From: Spinacia oleracea
Lineage: Eukaryota; Streptophyta; Magnoliopsida; Caryophyllales; Amaranthaceae
NCBI RefSeq assembly: GCF_020520425.1
Contig: NC_079487.1
Coordinates: 107,852,141 to 107,916,140 of the forward strand
Reading direction: 5' to 3'
DNA: 64,000 nt
Below are positions 46,464 through 59,107 of the stretch, one piece after another. The position numbers and the translations under genes were made by a program. The notes beneath the pieces are model-generated. The model was not told where the DNA came from and did not search any database. It worked only from the letters and a program-made list of their open reading frames with translations. Each line of letters begins with the position of its first letter. Position 1 is the first letter of the stretch.

Positions 46464-49400
46464 TTAGGTCACACTGCTACTATTTTTCTGGTCATTCAAC
46501 TCCTGGAAAAAGGTCTTTGCAGCTTCATATGTAGACCAACAAATGGCTGCAGCAGGAGCATGAAACATCATTCTAGGAGCCCATCCCCTCATGAGCCCTC
46601 TGTATCCATCCTTTTTGACTATTGTCTTAAGAACATCCCTTATTGAACCACTACTAAATCTGTCACATCCACAAACCCCCTGTAACAAAAATCGATGTCT
46701 AGGTATTAGTAACGCCAAAAGGGTTCTGGTATAATACGGATAACAAATATTAATAAATAAAGAATTAACAAACAAACAATCACGATAAATTCAGAGGATT
46801 CTACTTCAAAGTACCATGGCCATCAAACAATATGGCGCAGAAGAACTGAGGTGGGTATCTTGACAAACATTTTCAACAACTCTTAATGTCAACAAACCCG
46901 CCACACCCTGCCCCCCTGCACAGGGGTGTGGGCTGGCTCTGCTGTTTCTCGTGATTTTTGAAGATGTCACCATTTAGAACACATGGAAAAGTTGGATACT
47001 AAATGTTGGGGTCCAGAGAAGTTGTTTTAGCTACTCCTTCGTTTAGGCTGAAATTAAAGTCTGATATCTCAATCTGAACTCTAACAATAAAGTATGTAAA
47101 ATGCTTTACACCTTTACGCCATTTTACAGAACAAAGGAAAATGATCACCAGTAAAGCATACAAAGGATACAGTAAGATTGAAAAGCAAGTCAAATTAAAT
47201 AGAAAATTTGAATAACGATTAACAATATATAATTATGACTTTCCGAGAATAATCAAACTGAGTCTCGGAGGATGGAAACTTAACATCTACCTTTTCTTCC
47301 TTTCTCAACTCCTCCTACCTCCCTCTTCCCCGTTTACGCAAATCCAATAACACCAAAATCCTTCTCTATCTTATGGTCTCCAACAGAGTTCCCTGAGATC
47401 ATAACTTCTGATGTAATTGTTACTACTACAAACATATCTGTCAATCTACCCATTTGACCATATAAAATGTTCACAAAATCACCAAATATTCTCCTTCTAA
47501 TTATCTAATATACTTTTGATTACAGACTTTACATTTAATACACAAGCAAGCGAATAATTCCATGATTAACACAACTGCACTTAGGTAAAGTAAGGATTCA
47601 TGTGACATCATTTCCCTCATTGCTTTTCACAGAGCAAGAGTAATATGTGCCCTTACCCCCTCTCCCTGCTCCAACAAAAAGAACTTTGGCATCAAATTGT
47701 GAAAAACAAGATGCTGCAGACTTGCGTACAGTCATTGGCATAGGCAATTTGGTACCATCCAACATTAAAATGAACTACTCCTAACCACCAAATAAATGAC
47801 ACTAACGTTCTTCAAGTCCTCCTGCTAATAGCATCACTCATATGCTCCCATGCCAAATCTATAACTTCAACTAACTGTTGATGTCATAACTGTAGCCATG
47901 TCATATTCTTGTGCAATTTCTTCTCGAGCAAAACCTATTTCCTCTTTTTCTAGGAAGTGCTATTCTACTCCATTTCAATTGGTAAACAGCTGTCAACAAC
48001 TCAACATGACTGTCTCACTCTTTCTCAACGAAAATTCAAACTAAAAAATGACTTGCATCTGTTTTGGCTCCCCCCCTTTCATCTCCTCCTTTGTCATCAC
48101 TAAATCTTTTCCCATGATATTTCAGCTAAAAACCCATCATGATTTCAGTAGTTTATACGATCTGGTTCTCTCTCTGGGAAATCTATTCCGTACTGAGAAG
48201 ACCGTCCTTGACCAATTAACCATGCTGAGGTATATTGCTCTCTGTTTGAGAATTTTAGGGTTTAAGGGCATCTTCAACATTCTTCACAACGTGGTTTTGC
48301 TGCTCTTCCCTAATCAACATATCTTATGTTGATTAGTTTGTCTTTATTTTTTTAATTTAATTGCTTGAATTTGATATTGGTGGAATTGATTTTTCTAGGA
48401 TGATGATATCGACGGAGATTTTGCCAGTAATCGTCGCAAAGGTATTTTTTTATTTTGCTTTCTTATTTTTTCATTAAATTTGATTTAACTGTTGGATTCA
48501 GTAAAAATCCTACTCGTATGGTTGTTTGTTTGCGCTACTTTCCCAAATTTGGTTTGCTTTATTGCAATTGGCAAACAACTTCACTGGTTCAATCATTTAT
48601 GCTTTGCCTTGTATTTTGATTTAATCAATGACTTCTTTTCGACTATTAACCTGAAACATGTTTTAGATATCTATTTAGACTATTACAAGTTGTTTATAAA
48701 TATTCTGTTGATCTATTAAATTTTTCTCATGAATCAGATTGTTTCTATCAAATCTATACCAGGTTGGTTTTGTTTTTGGATTCGTTGCTATTACATGTGA
48801 CTACAGAGTTTGATTGCAGCGCTCTCCCTTGGTTTAATTCATTAGCATTCATTAGCATTACCCCATTGCCTCAAAGAGGCTCCCGCAAGAAACGGGGTAA
48901 GGGGGGGTCGGATGTAAGCAACCTTACCCCTGCAAATCTGCAATTGCAGAGAGGTTGTTTCCAATTGACACAAAAGCGATAACTGGACGACCACGGGACG
49001 ACCATCTTCTACTTTATGGAAAGGAAGCGAAGAGGTTTTAAAAGCCATTTTGATTTAGTCCATTACATCCCACAGCCAAAAGAACAAATGAATCTTTGGC
49101 TCCATCGGAAATGGACAAACTGAATTCAGATCTTGAGCTGCTTCGCTCTCTCTATCTCCCCAGGCCCCACCCTCCTCCGATTTTCTAGACGGGGTCTCCT
49201 TAATGCATTATTTAACATAATTCCAGAGTTGATAAAAACTTACAGAATTTCTCAACAGTATAGCAAATGAACTTGACAAATCAGACAGGAAAATCCCACA
49301 AACTTGAGTTAACGAGTTTTGGGATTGTTTGGCATTTTAAAATTTGCGGATACATTCACGAGATGTGGTACATCTGATTATTGCAGCTCCTTGAACACCA

Positions 49401-52400
49401 AGCTATCTTTAAATCCTACTTCCTCCGTCCCTTAATACTCGCCCCGGTTTGACCGACACAAAGTTTTAGGCAATTTAATTGACTCATTAATTTATTAGGT
49501 GGTAGTTGATAGTGCTGTGGGGTATCTTTTTAATATAGTTAGTGGGTAATGTGTCAAACCTTTTAGAGGGGGTGAGAGAGGATGAGAATTTATTTATGTT
49601 TTATTTAGAAAGTGGAATATAGTTGGGTCATGGTTAAGGGAGAAAAATGATAGAATATTAGTAAAAGTATGCCATTTATAGAAACGTGGCGAGTATTAAG
49701 GGACGGCTTTATAAGGAAAGCGGGGCGTGTATTAAGGGACGGAGGGAGTATTACGAAGCTTGAGGTTCTTCAGTTTACCAAATAAGAGGCCATCAGGAAG
49801 GATGTCAGTTCTTTGTTCTTCTGCCCATGCCATTATTTTTTAGTTCATTTGCAAATTGCAATACTATTATTCCAAAACATTACATTGCCATGTGAAAACT
49901 TGGATACTCTTTGTATGAGAATAGAAATAGGGATCATTATATTATGACAATGACATGTCTATGAGTTAACGCATATAGATCCTCATGTGCTCTAGCTGGA
50001 ATGACAAGTCAACAAAAAAACGAGAATAATCTCAAGGATAGCTCTGATGTGAGGACTGTAGTTGTATGCAAAGATGAAAAGGAGACTTTGATGAATCTTT
50101 AAGGCATCTTCGAATAACAGAAAGAGAGCTGCAATAGGAGCTGAACTCTAGTTCAAATAGACCTAGGAAAAATTAATATCATTCAACCAATTTTCATTAA
50201 TTGAAAGTTGGTTGGTTTCCTAATGGTTTGCTTTCCCTGAAAACAAACAGGACGAATTGGAGAAAAAGTAGGCAAAGTATGCAATAAAATAGAGCATTGG
50301 TTGAAGTCGGGCAAGTGAATTGTTACTTAAATTGTCCTCACTTCCCTGATAGCTTATGAGTTATGATGCTGTTATTTTGGTGAAAGGAGCATCAATCACT
50401 TTCAAATGAGTTAGAAGATTTAACGAGAGATTAACAATTGGCTTTGAAGTTCTAAATATCTTCATCACCTTAGCATGTTACCCTTTTTCTTCATACTCTA
50501 CTTCTTTTCTCCAATGTAGTGCTGTACTGCTGTTCAATATTTTATTGGCTTATGAGCTTATCTGTTATCAGATGTGGATCATGAGCATTTAGAGAAGTAC
50601 GTAAAAGACTAAGCTTTCGGAGAAATAAGTTGAAAGGAAAAGGCCTTACAACGAAAGTTGTCGAGTGACTGAGCCGAAGGAAACACTAGGCAATATTAGT
50701 ACACATGAATGTAGGATGAAGGATGGACAGATGTAGACTTAAACTTGATTTGCATACTCATTCTTAACTTTAAAAGAGTAAAATAGCCAAGTTTTTATTG
50801 CTGAAACCTTTCCTTTCTCATTTGAATTTTTTAAGTCTTATAAGATTTGTTCATAAGTGGTATTGCTATTAGCTATTTTATGATTTGAATTAAAGATAAT
50901 TATTATAATCGTACATAATTCCAATTACATGCATATGATAGTAATACCCATTTTAATGTTGTTTAAAGTAAAATAAAGAGTGCTCCTTGGATGCTCAAGA
51001 AGATCCTAAAATGCAGCGACTTTGCAGAGCAGTGTAGAGGGTGGGCTGCCATGATGGAAAATGATCGGTTTTCTTTTCCATAAAGAAAATGTATAAAGTG
51101 ATGAAAGGAGATCATGGCAAAGCTCGATGTAGAAGGGTGCATGTTATACTTCAGCTAGTGGAAGAAGCTTATTCATGTTATGGCTGGCTCTCCAAGATAA
51201 GCTTGCCACTTTGGATAGGCTTACAAAATGAAACATTAGTGGTGTTGTGATCTCATCCGCAGTTTGTGAATTGGATAATGAAACATGCAGTCATTTATTT
51301 TCCAGCTGTCAGTTCACAGGGGAAATATATGGTGCAAGGTTCTGCAGTTGCTTGGGTTTGGAAGAGCTCCTTGAAATCTCTCAATTGAAGTCAGCAATGT
51401 CATTAGAGTCGCTAAGAGGTCTTCTAACAGAAGCAAGCTTTATCTAATTTTTAGCTGTATCTATATAGGTCATACAGGTTTATAGGAATGATAGGGTTGT
51501 TAATAATGTACGTAGATCTGCTGACAGTTTGTTTCTTGATATTATTTAAGAGTTGCAAGTACAGCTTACGATATTCTGGGAAGCTTGTTGTTTATCTAAG
51601 CAAGTACGCACATGATGAGTTCTTGTTGTCACCCTTCCCAGAAGGCGGGAAAATAGTGTACAGTTGTACACTGATGCTAGATTAGGAGTTTTGGCTTGTG
51701 TTGGGCTTTGTTGACTTGGTATGTATTGTTTACTTTTGGTGATTAGTAAAATGGTTAACTAATTGCCAGAAAGAGATGTCTAATGTATTTCATTGAAAAT
51801 GTTAACTACTTATGTCGAATTTATATACTTCATTTTATTATAAACATTTAACAAATTATCTTTGTTAAACTATGCATCACAAGGGTACTAAACTACTAAC
51901 CTAGTCCACAACTACAAGTAACTCATCGATTACTTTGAACCAGGCATTCAATAGGTAATCTATAAAGTTCACATAATAAACCAAGTTACCGTAAATCAAT
52001 ACCAAGAATAAATCAAGTAAAGAAAAAAGTTTCACCTGGCACTGCAACTGCGTCTTCACAACATCCAATGGCGTGGTAATCACAGCAGCAAGGGCCCCAG
52101 CAGCTGCCCCTGCTGTAGCATGAACAACCAACCTCTCATCATCCGCGGTGTCGGGTGAAATCTCTGTCAAGCCCTTCTTAGCAGCCTCATAGGTAGCAAA
52201 ATGCACAGCGGTAAATGGTGCATTCATGATCACAGTCGTCCTATAAGACGCATAGAAAGCCCCAAATCCTTCATTTTTCAAAACCAACTTCACACAATCC
52301 CAAACCCCTCTATAGGCCCCACCATTACCCCCGCTAAGCTGCAACCTCTGCTTCACCATATCCATAGGGGTCAAAACGGCATCGCTCATAACCGTAGCAC

Positions 52401-52842
52401 AAACCCCTGACATCGCGTGAGCTACATGGTTGTTAGGGTTCCCTCCGGAAAAACTCTTCTTGAAAAACTCATACATAGAGAAGTAAACAGCATGAGCTGG
52501 CCCAGCACCAAGGCCCATTGCAGCAATCCCACGATAAAGCCCGGCAGGCCCATCAGACTGTAAGATAGACCGGAGAGCAGTCCGGACACCTGCGGTTTTA
52601 ATTGGGCAAGACCCGAGAGCTTGCATACGGGTTTTAATGGTATCAACAGGGAACATAGCCATGTGTTCGGCGCAGCCTGCAATTGAACCTGCGACCATGA
52701 ACTGCCAAAAGAGAAGACCGTCGTGATGAGTGTGCGAAGGAGAAGGATCCATTGTTAGGTTCTGCTGCTGCTGCTCCTCCAATGATGAGAGTGGGCGAAG
52801 TTCATGGTTATGGAATTTAGGGGTTGCATCGGTGGTAGCCAT
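46464..52842 (-). CDS. Mitoferrin-like mitochondrial iron carrier, 2 exons
   Basis: Exon 1 is 52842-52036 (269 codons) and exon 2 46679-46464, joined in phase 0 across a 5.36 kb GT-AG intron, giving 340 residues. Three mitochondrial-carrier repeats carry the Px[DE]xx[KR] signatures PVDTIKTRMQ (P65), PMDMVKQRLQ (P159) and PLDVVKTQLQ (P258). SIAGCAEHMAMFPVDTIKTR and the exon 2 text GWAPRMMFHAPAAAICWSTY match plant mitoferrins (MIT1/MIT2), inner-membrane carriers importing iron for Fe-S and haem synthesis. The Gln-rich N-terminal extension (QQQQ near 24-27) is family-typical. The start is the first in-frame Met; Met31 is an alternative. The intron holds a SINE fragment (48856-48968), a complete Stowaway MITE (49419-49748) and LINE remains (50985-51540); 46680-48855 has nothing I can name. 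The gene looks intact. Confidence 0.93.
48856..48968 (-). mobile_element. Au-like SINE fragment in the mitoferrin intron
   Basis: On the minus strand the sequence GGGGTAAGGTTGCTTACATC followed by CGACCCCCCCTTACCCCG and GGGAGCCTC resembles the body of the widespread plant Au SINE family (from memory). No clear A box or target duplication was seen, so it is a partial copy. Confidence 0.5.
49419..49748. mobile_element. Stowaway-like MITE family A, complete copy
   Basis: 330 bp, from CTTCCTCCGTCCCTTAATAC to GTATTAAGGGACGGAGGGAG, flanked by TA. The long inverted ends repeat the GCGAGTATTAAGGGACGG word internally near 49690. A second copy begins at 60983. Confidence 0.85.
50985..51540 (+). mobile_element. 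Decayed LINE 3' fragment in the mitoferrin intron
   Basis: Plus-strand reading fragments LKKILKCSDFAEQCRGW, DKLATLDRL and NETCSHLFSSCQFTGEIYGA fit the C-terminal zf-RVT region of plant L1 LINEs. There are several breaks and no RT core, so it is an old remnant, inserted antisense to the carrier gene. Confidence 0.7.
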
Positions 52843-54610
52843 CGGTGCTCCTCCAAATAAATTAGTTTACAAACCCAAATGCAACCTACCCAAAGCCTGC
52901 ATAGGTTGGGCAAAATTTGTTATTTTTTCCAATAAACTTGCAAATTATTGATCTTTTCTACTCTGCTCCCTCTTGCTCCCTCCTTAAAGACAACCAAAAT
53001 CAACCCATAAAACATAACATTTAATCAAAAAAAAATTGGAAAAAAAAGAATGATTTGTAAGTTGTAACTATAATATGAATTGGGTATAGACTAATTACAC
53101 AAATAAACCCAACAGAGTATATTTAACAATTTGAAACATCATATCAGCAAAATTTCATCATCCCCACATGATAATAAACGGTTATTGGATCGTTAAATAC
53201 AAATAAAATCCACAGAAAAATTGAGACAAAATAGAAAAGTGAAAAAAAAGAGACGAAGAAAAGGAGCAATACACTGTGGTCAACACCGAGAAGAGAAGCG
53301 CCAAAGAAGGAGATATGGTTGGCAGAGGAGCCGCCGACAAAAGGTGGTGATACAACTACAAGATGCAGACTTTGTTGGAAGAGACCAGTTAGGGTTCTAA
53401 GAGGAGGAAGGAGATGAAGATGAAGAGCAGATGTGACTGAGTTGGAGTTTGAGGAAAGAGAAAATTCAATTGATTTTTTTTTAGGGAAAGAAAGAAAATT
53501 CATTTGATCTTTTTTTTGGGAAAAAAATAAAACACAATTGAGTGTAATTTTGCAACAAATAAAGAAAGGGGGGTAAATGTAGAATGAGGGGGGTAAATAA
53601 AGAAAGGTATATGGGTAAGTGAATGGGGCGATTTTGAGTAATATGGGGCGGTAAATAGTAAGCCCCTAAAAAAATGGTCAATTACTACCTAAGCAGTTTG
53701 TAAATTTGTGAATTACTACATAGCTCTTTAAAAGTTGTAAATAACTACCTAAGTTTTTAACAATTGATGCAAACTACTACAAAATTTTGTTTCAGCTTCG
53801 GATTTTTTTTATAGAAGTAAGGATATACATATAATGTTTTGTTGGGATCCGCAAAAACTCACGGACCCCCAAAGTTTATCATTGTATATTCTAGGCTCAA
53901 TACGTTACGTGAGTAGCAATCTACCACTTTGGTATCAATTAGTGTTTTTGTAATCGTGTTGATTTAAGATAGAAAGTCAACACGATTTTCTTTGAAGACT
54001 ACAAAATCGGAGAAGTGGTAGATGGTGTGGGGAATTGGCAACCACTCCAACCAATCGATACAAGTAAGAGTTCGTGCAAGATTTGAAAGGGGAAAAAATC
54101 GGCTACAAATTAAGCTTTAGGTTTTTCAGGAAGAGTGCGGAATCTTTAAAGAGAACACATTGGAAGATGGACGTGTCATGCGTGTGTGAATTAACCGAAC
54201 AAGTACGTTCATTATTGTTGTTGTTGCTATGTTTTAGTTATGTACTACGAAGTACTCCGTATATTTTTGATAGTTTTGTGTTTCCTATAAGTCACACTAA
54301 CATGATTGTGTTGACGCACGATACCGAATGGTCGATGATTAGAGTCGAAAAAGGAATTGAATATAGAGGCATCGACTGAGCAATACTCATGAGATAATAC
54401 GAAGCATGGGGTTGTTGCTTTCTACGTTTATATTAGGTGTTGCCCTTATAAAGGAGAAATTTCAATATTTTAAGTGAAAAGTCTGTGTTGTCATTTGTCA
54501 AGACGAATTGATGGAATAGTCCATGTGAATTGTGCTTATAGCAATAATCATGCAATAATACGAAGTGCTTATAGCTAATGGCACAATTTACAATAATACG
54601 AAGTGCTATA
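52843..54610. other. Upstream of mitoferrin: leader/promoter then unassigned DNA
   Basis: The first few hundred bases should be the mitoferrin leader and promoter. A minus-strand frame at 53144-53503 (119 codons) is Ser/Leu-rich and not recognisable; it could be part of an upstream leader exon. From 53640 to 53800 the phrase AATTACTACCTAAG recurs in variants, and near 54540-54600 AATAATACGAAGTGC is directly repeated. No gene is recognised. Confidence 0.4.
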
Positions 54611-56487
54611 TCTATACCTAGTATTTAAAAAAGAAAACCATATACCATTAGATGACATGTGTCACCATTCTTTCATAGATAATTAGATGACATGTGTCAC
54701 CCCATATTTCATCCATATATATTTTTTTTCCAATTTTTCATTTGTTATATAAAGTATTTTACAGATTCAACTTCTCTTTTCCTTCATCTTCCTCTTTCAA
54801 CATCAATTCACCATTTAATTCATATATTCATTCAACCTCTTACACTTCATCTCCCTCTTTAACATTAAATATTAATATATCATCTATTTTATATATTTTT
54901 AAATTTTAAATTTAACTCATATATAAATCATATATTCCCACTAATTAAAATCACAAACCCGTAATAAAATTAACACTTTAAAAGATGGCTTAATAACTAA
55001 TATAAATGCATTCAAAGAACGGGCTCAAAAGCTAGTTATTTATAAAATTATACTCCTCTTTTATAAACAAGTATTGTGTTATATTTGATTTTTCTTTTAC
55101 CCCATAGTCATTATGATTTAATTACTCTGGACGTTTATTTTTCAGAAATATTTCGTTGATTCAAGCAATTAATTCAAGCAGAAACGATATTGAATATAAT
55201 TAATTAATTATTACATAAATTTGACACTTAATTTTGGAGGTTTTAAATCAAGGCTATTGCCGTTTATTGATAATAAATGGTCATTGTATTTACAATTACC
55301 TTAATAATAAAGATTCTATTCACTTTTTATTATCCACTCTTTTTTTGTACGTTGGAACTTAATCCTCTTCGGGTGTTTACTTATCTATTTTTATTTGATT
55401 TTTTCTTTATTAATATCTTGAGTAGACCATATACAGAATAAAAAAAGATAAATAAGTACTAGGTAAAAGATAATAAGAGTCCCTCAAAAAAAAAAGGTAA
55501 AATATAATAGGAAAATTTGGTAATATTAATCCAACCTTTGACCGATTTTCTTTTATTAAGCCCACCTACGACATATTTTTTAATAATCCCACCTTTATTA
55601 CCCAACAACTTTTATTGGGCCCAACAGGTCATAAAACTGTTGTAAGCGGCATTATTTCTCTACATGGCAGTACTCTCTCTTGATATATTCAGTCATCATC
55701 ATCAATTCATCACCATCTCGTTGACTTTTTCACCGATTACCGGCCACTTAAGCCCAATAAAAGTCGTCGGGTAGTAAAGGTGGGATTATTAAAAAATATG
55801 TCGTAGGTGGGATTAATAAAAGAAAATCGGCCAAAGGTTGGATTAATATTACCAAATTTTCCAATATAATAAGAGAAAAAAATACAATTATCCTCTTTTA
55901 ACAAATAAGATAGAATTACAAATTGTCTAATAAACTGAATATTTAAAAAAATTAAATTTAAAAGTTTAAACAAAAAGAAGATCAAGACAAGTAAGAAAGA
56001 TGTAACCAACCCTTCGGCTAATTAAAAACAAGTATAATATAATTAAAAAACGAGATATGATAGAATTTTAGATAAAAAAAATCTTTTTGGGTGCAACCAG
56101 GAAAGAAATTTGTAATGAAATTTTGTTTACATTAAACATTTGATATTTAATTTGGACTAATTCATATCATAAATTTAAATAAGGACTGAGTAAGTCTATA
56201 CTTATACAAAGTATATGTAATAATTTTGTAGAGAACACATGAATAACTATCTCGAGTTTTATCATTATTGAACTAACCATTTTATAACTCGATTTTCCTA
56301 TGAGTGCCTTATGCATACACATTTTAAATATTAAGAACACATTTATACTCCAACTTGAAAAGGGACTTATTTAACTTTAAATTATACGTATAATTTATAA
56401 AAAAAACAATTTGTATACGATGATATGATAAGACAAATTTGTACGAAAATTTTACAAACACGTGCATCGCACGGGCTTTAATACTAG
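54611..56487 (+). mobile_element. Putative non-autonomous Helitron
   Basis: The right end has a hairpin (CGTGC-ATC-GCACG) about 11 bases before a terminal CTAG followed by T (56461-56488), the form of plant Helitron 3' ends. A matching 5' start TCTATACCTAGTATTTAAAA lies at 54611 after an A, giving A^T insertion without duplication. A second possible 3' end, ACGGGCTCAAAAGCTAG|T, is at 55035, so the true extent may be shorter or two elements may be fused. No RepHel protein is encoded. Confidence 0.45.
55510..55862. mobile_element. Long-TIR non-autonomous MULE (second family)
   Basis: The 353 bp element has inverted repeats of about 110 bp, starting GGAAAATTTGGTAATATTAA. The 9 bp AATATAATA is duplicated exactly at 55501-55509 and 55863-55871. 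It is non-coding; the central loop is about 120 bp. Confidence 0.88.
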
Positions 56488-56488
56488 T

Positions 56489-56586
56489 ATATAATATTTG
56501 TGGGGTCATTTCTAATTTAGAAGTGTAACAACTAATCTGGGACGGACGAAAAAGTAAATGTAACAACTAATCTAGGACGGAGGGAG
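56489..56586. mobile_element. Stowaway-like MITE family B, right end
   Basis: TTGTGGGGTCATTTCTAATT through CTAATCTAGGACGGAGGGAG, then TA, matches the right end of the complete copy at 57605-59283. It directly follows the Helitron-like terminus, as if that element had inserted into it, but no left half is visible on the other side. Confidence 0.7.
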
Positions 56587-56588
56587 TA

Positions 56589-57602
56589 TTTTCTTTTTCA
56601 ATTCCACCAATTTTAATTAATGAATTTTAAAAAAAATCCAAAACTACATAAAAAAAAACCCCCAAAAATTACCCCAAAAAAGGCACCCAAAAAAAAACAA
56701 CCCCGATAAATCTTTTGTTGGAAATAATGCGTTGTAACCATGAAATTAACAATAATAATAAGGAAGAAATACAATACTCAATAATTGATCTCAAAAGCTG
56801 TGACGGGTTTTACGCCTGCCCTAGAAGCGTATTTTGCCACCACCGGTACAAGGTTCTCAGTGACGATTGCTCCCCAAGGGTAACACAGCTACCTTCCAAC
56901 TCTGTACCCCGATTGAAAGGCTGGAATTACTTCAAGAACTGCTCAGATCTCTTTTTTGAAAATAATGACAGAGATAATATTTTTTTAGGGTTTTTGTGTT
57001 TCTCTATGTCTCTAGGTTATTTTATTGAAATAAATAAAGGAGTATTTATAAGGAATCTGGTGTAAACCGAAACTCATAAACAATACTCTAAAAACCAATA
57101 CCCACGACAATAATGAAACGGGCCCACAGGAATTATCATGTTAAAGGGGTCCGTATTGCATTATAATTACCAACATCTTTAGTTCACATTCTCCAAATCA
57201 TGAAACTAATTTGTTTTCAATTATCTCATGGCCATTCAGATCTTAGCTTCTAGGATCCATGGACTAAGGTCCATAGTCCGCCTACGACGTTCCGTCAACA
57301 CGGAGTACTTATCTTCGTAAATCTCGAAGTTCAAATTTCATCCATATCCTTTCTTCATCATGGTTGTGAGGCTTCTGTGCATAATATTTCTAGTGGCTTC
57401 ATATGTTTGATTTCCCACTTCTTCATGTCAAGAGCATGCACCTCAGATTTGGACTTTTGGCTTACTAGGACTCGGCCGTGCGCAAAGCCGAATGAAAGGA
57501 TGGGTTTTTATACGCAAAATCAAACACAATAGAAACAAACCAAAAATAAATGCAAGAAAAGTAAATAAAGATAGCTTAAGTTCAATTATGCTTGGCATCT
57601 AA
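56589..57602. other. Intergenic, nothing recognised
   Basis: A 116-codon plus-strand frame at 56715-57065 shows no domain. The segment has moderate GC near 56800-56950 and could be an LTR or exon remnant, but no ends or matches inside the window support either. Confidence 0.35.
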
Positions 57603-57716
57603 TATTCACTCTGTCTCAGATTAGTTGTTACACTTACCTTTCTACAAAGTTTTAGGTGATAAGTGGTTATTTGGTTATCAATTATTATATTGAAAAAGTA
57701 GATGTGATAAGAGTTA

Positions 57717-59107
57717 GGTCCTGTTTAGTTCACCTTATTTTCAGGACCTTATTACTATTATTGCTTTAATAAAAAAGAATTTTGTTGTCGGTGCAATTAA
57801 AACCTATTACTTAAGGCATAAAAAAAATTAACAAAAACATTCAAATTCATCATGTCCAAATTAAAACCATTAAGTCCAGATCAGAAACGATATGATCAGG
57901 TCATGTCCATATCAAAACTGATTTTTATAGATCAAAACTACTACGGAGTATATATCTAGACCAGAACTGATAGAATAAGATAATATCCATATCATAACTG
58001 ATCTGTACAGATCATGTCCAGATCATGTTCAAATCTGCAAAGATCTTGTCTACATCAGATCCAATTCTTACATAACCAATATGTTCAGATCAAAACCGAT
58101 TTGTACAGATCATGTCCAGATCAGAATCGATATGTCCAGATTATAGCTGGTCTAGATATCGACTCTGTACAGATTATGTTTAGATCGGAATTGATCGGCA
58201 AAGATCATGTCCATATTAGAATTGATTAATAGTGATCATGACCAGATCAGAGCTGGTCTGTACAAATCATGACCAGATCAGAAATGATATGTACAGATGA
58301 TGTCCAGATCAGAAATGATCTGTACAGATCATGTCCAGATCAGACCGGATCTGTACAGATCATGTCCAGATCAGAACTGAACTATATAGATCATGTCCAG
58401 ATTAGAACTGGTATGTACAGATCATTTCCAGATCAGAATTAGTGTGTACAAATTATTTCCAGATTAGAACTGATATGTACAGATTATGTCCAGATCAGAA
58501 CTGATCTGTACAGATCATGTCCAGATCATAACTGAACTGTACAGATCATGTTCAGATCAGAACTGGTCTATACAGATCATGTCCAGATCAGAACTGGTCT
58601 GTACAGATCATGTCCATATCAGAACTGACCTGTACAGATTATGCCTAGATTAGAACTGAACTGTATAGATCATGTCCAGATCAGAACTGATCATGTCCAA
58701 ACAGAACAGGTCTGTACAAATCATGTCCAGATCAGAATCGATCTGTACAAATCATGTCCAGATCAGAATCGATCTGTACAGATCATATCCAGATCAGAAC
58801 TTATATGTATAGATCATAATCGATCTATCTAGATCATGTCTAGGTCTATCTAATACAAGGAATAGTTAAATCATGAGCAAAGTCAAATAAATAATATCAA
58901 TATTATAAATTTGTGTAACATTTATTTTACAGTACATAAGTCGTTTAATATTAATAAATGTAGATTTTTGTTTAAACTTAATTATGAAGAATTAGATCAG
59001 ATCAGAAAAAATATGTTCAGATCAGATCAGACTAGATCAGATCAGACCAGATTAGATCAGATCAGATCAGATCAGATCAGGAGAAATAAGGTGAACTAAA
59101 CAGGGCC
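57717..59107. mobile_element. Tourist-like element, copy 2, expanded by a minisatellite
   Basis: Begins GGTCCTGTTTAGTTCACCTT and ends AAGGTGAACTAAACAGGGCC, an inverted repeat of about 20 bp, flanked by TTA on both sides (57714-57716, 59108-59110). At 1391 bp it is five to eight times longer than the other copies because its interior is a tandem array. No transposase. Confidence 0.85.
57880..58860 (+). repeat. GATC-rich minisatellite, about 31-bp unit
   Basis: Roughly thirty degenerate copies of a unit like CAGATCATGTCCAGATCAGA plus ACTGATCTGTA, each with two or three GATC sites. Copies diverge at single bases and a few are shorter. A second, simpler (AGATC)n tract lies at 58992-59080. Confidence 0.9.

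Noticed and set aside
48048-48460. Exon-like pieces with splice-like borders in the mitoferrin intron
   Set aside because: I considered a nested gene (a DDDIDGDFASNRRKG piece between AG and GT), but no family match or consistent reading frame could be built.
53144-53503. 119-codon Ser/Leu-rich frame upstream of mitoferrin
   Set aside because: May be leader sequence; no domain, no clear splice to the carrier gene, so not called.
57880-58860. Regular repeat array that might be taken for a CRISPR
   Set aside because: There are no unique spacers; the whole 31-base unit repeats, with GATC words, and it lies inside a plant Tourist element.
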